Assembly: GCF_021729865.1 (NCBI RefSeq)
Contig: NZ_CP063400.1
Coordinates: forward strand, 4,712,001 to 4,776,000
Length of the DNA: 64,000 nt
Origin: Hydrogenophaga sp. SL48
GTDB taxonomy: Bacteria; Pseudomonadota; Gammaproteobacteria; Burkholderiales; Burkholderiaceae_C
Direction: 5' to 3'
The translations under genes and the position numbers were made by a program. Within the stretch, counting starts at the first letter, position 1. Each line of letters starts with the position of its first letter. Below are positions 63,068 through 64,000 of this stretch, in pieces. The notes below the pieces were generated by a model. The model was not told where the DNA came from, ran no database searches, and saw only the letters and a program-made list of their open reading frames with translations.

Positions 63068-64000
63068 TCAGGCCAGGCTGCGGGCCAGCTCCATGGCCTC
63101 TTCGATGCGGTCGACGCCGTGGATGGTCAGGCCCTCGAAGGCCTTGTCGTTCTTTTTCGGCGCGTTGGCCTTGGGCACCACCGCGACGCTGAAGCCGAGC
63201 TTGGCCGCCTCTTTCAGCCGCTCCTGACCGCGCGGCGCGGGGCGCACTTCGCCGGCCAGGCCGACCTCGCCAAAGGCGATGAAGCCCTTGGGCAGCGCCT
63301 TGCCGCGCAGGCTGGAGGTGATGGCCAGCATCACGGCCAGGTCGGCCGCCGGCTCGCTGATTCGCACGCCGCCCACTGCGTTGACGAACACGTCCTGGTC
63401 CATGCAGGCCACGCCGGCGTGGCGGTGCAACACTGCCAGCAGCATGGCCAGGCGGTCGCGGTCCAGGCCGACCGACAGGCGTCGCGGCGACGGGCCGCCG
63501 CTGTCCACCAGCGCCTGGATTTCCACCAGCATCGGTCGCGTGCCTTCGAGCGTCACCATCACGCAGCTGCCCGGCACGGGCTCCGAGTGTTGCGACAGAA
63601 AGATCGCGCTCGGGTTGCTCACGCCCTTCAGGCCACGCTCGGTCATGGCGAACACGCCGATCTCGTTCACTGCGCCGAAGCGGTTCTTGATGGCGCGGAC
63701 CAGTCGGAAGCTGGAATGCGTGTCGCCCTCGAAATACAAGACCGTGTCCACCATGTGCTCCAGCACGCGCGGACCGGCGAGCGCGCCTTCCTTGGTCACG
63801 TGGCCCACCAAAACGATGGCCGTGCCGCTGGACTTGGCCGCGCGCGTCAGGTGGGCCGCACATTCGCGCACCTGCGCCACCGAGCCGGGCGCGCTGGTGA
63901 GCTGCTCGGAGTACACGGTCTGGATCGAGTCGATCACGGCGATGGCTGGCTTGGTGTGGTCCAGCGTGGCGAGGATCTTCTCCAGCTGGATCTCGGCCAG
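63068..64000 (-). CDS. radA: DNA repair protein RadA, 3' part (runs off the right edge)
   Basis: 311 codons are visible and the frame is open to the window edge; the N-terminal zinc finger and most of the ATPase core lie outside. Present are the end of the RecA-like ATPase (IAVIDSIQTVYSEQLTSAPG, VLVGHVTKEGALAGPRVLEH), the RadA-specific KNRFG motif in RAIKNRFGAVNEIG, and the Lon-like C-terminal domain (VFVNAVGGVRISEPAADLAV, FGEVGLAGEVRP). It helps process recombination intermediates. Confidence 0.95.
   Translation of the reverse strand: MAEIQLEKILATLDHTKPAIAVIDSIQTVYSEQLTSAPGSVAQVRECAAHLTRAAKSSGTAIVLVGHVTKEGALAGPRVLEHMVDTVLYFEGDTHSSFRLVRAIKNRFGAVNEIGVFAMTERGLKGVSNPSAIFLSQHSEPVPGSCVMVTLEGTRPMLVEIQALVDSGGPSPRRLSVGLDRDRLAMLLAVLHRHAGVACMDQDVFVNAVGGVRISEPAADLAVMLAITSSLRGKALPKGFIAFGEVGLAGEVRPAPRGQERLKEAAKLGFSVAVVPKANAPKKNDKAFEGLTIHGVDRIEEAMELARSLA

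Overview
The window is GC-rich chromosomal DNA from a betaproteobacterium. The best fit is Burkholderiales, family Comamonadaceae, with Hydrogenophaga the most likely genus. This is inferred from the hydrogen-oxidation locus, from housekeeping genes of beta-proteobacterial type (mreBCD-mrdA, gatCAB, pyrE, ilvE, radA) and from a dispersed repeat family in the gaps. No rRNA, tRNA or CRISPR array was seen.

Layout. 1-11.0 kb is accessory: a partial gene at the left edge, a membrane acyltransferase, a LysR regulator divergent from a GMC oxidoreductase, an RNA-ligase plus HD/polynucleotide-kinase pair, an OmpR/EnvZ-type two-component system, a degenerate intradiol-dioxygenase-like protein and a small hypothetical. 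Two insertions here leave the same kind of scar. The acyltransferase gene is bracketed by a duplicated 3' end of the LysR gene. The RNA-ligase pair is bracketed by a duplicated, diverged 3' end of the GMC gene.

11.6-39.3 kb is one continuous rightward hydrogen-oxidation locus with three [NiFe] hydrogenases. They are a Tat-exported, oxygen-tolerant membrane-bound enzyme with its cytochrome b and maturation proteins (hoxKG-hupE-hoxZ-hoxMLOQRTV), an NAD-reducing soluble enzyme with its protease (hoxFUYHW), and a hydrogen-sensing regulatory enzyme with its kinase (hoxBCJ). Between them lie hypABFCDE, hoxX and the NtrC-type activator hoxA. A well-formed sigma-54 promoter precedes hoxK, and HoxA keeps the GAFTGA loop. 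The cluster therefore appears to hold a whole loop: HoxBC senses H2, HoxJ and HoxA relay the signal, and sigma-54 transcription makes the two energy-conserving enzymes. Odd members are an orphan HigA-like regulator, a 173-residue unknown before hoxX, a one-domain HypF and a HypB whose histidine-rich stretch sits inside the GTPase domain.

39.4-64 kb is mostly housekeeping: a TSUP permease, mrdA-mreDCB facing gatCAB, a DUF4124 protein with pyrE, xthA, cbpA-cbpM, a LysR regulator, an MBL-fold hydrolase, a small exported protein, an M48 protease, an AmpG-like permease, an acyl-CoA ligase, a second two-component system, a zinc-finger protein, ilvE, a small membrane protein and the 3' part of radA.

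About 18 copies of a GC-rich palindromic repeat (two related types, roughly 70-180 bp, both orientations) fill the intergenic gaps. Several sit between modules of the hydrogenase locus. Four run into coding sequence and appear to supply protein termini: the HoxT and HoxC N-termini and the HypC and PBP2 C-termini.
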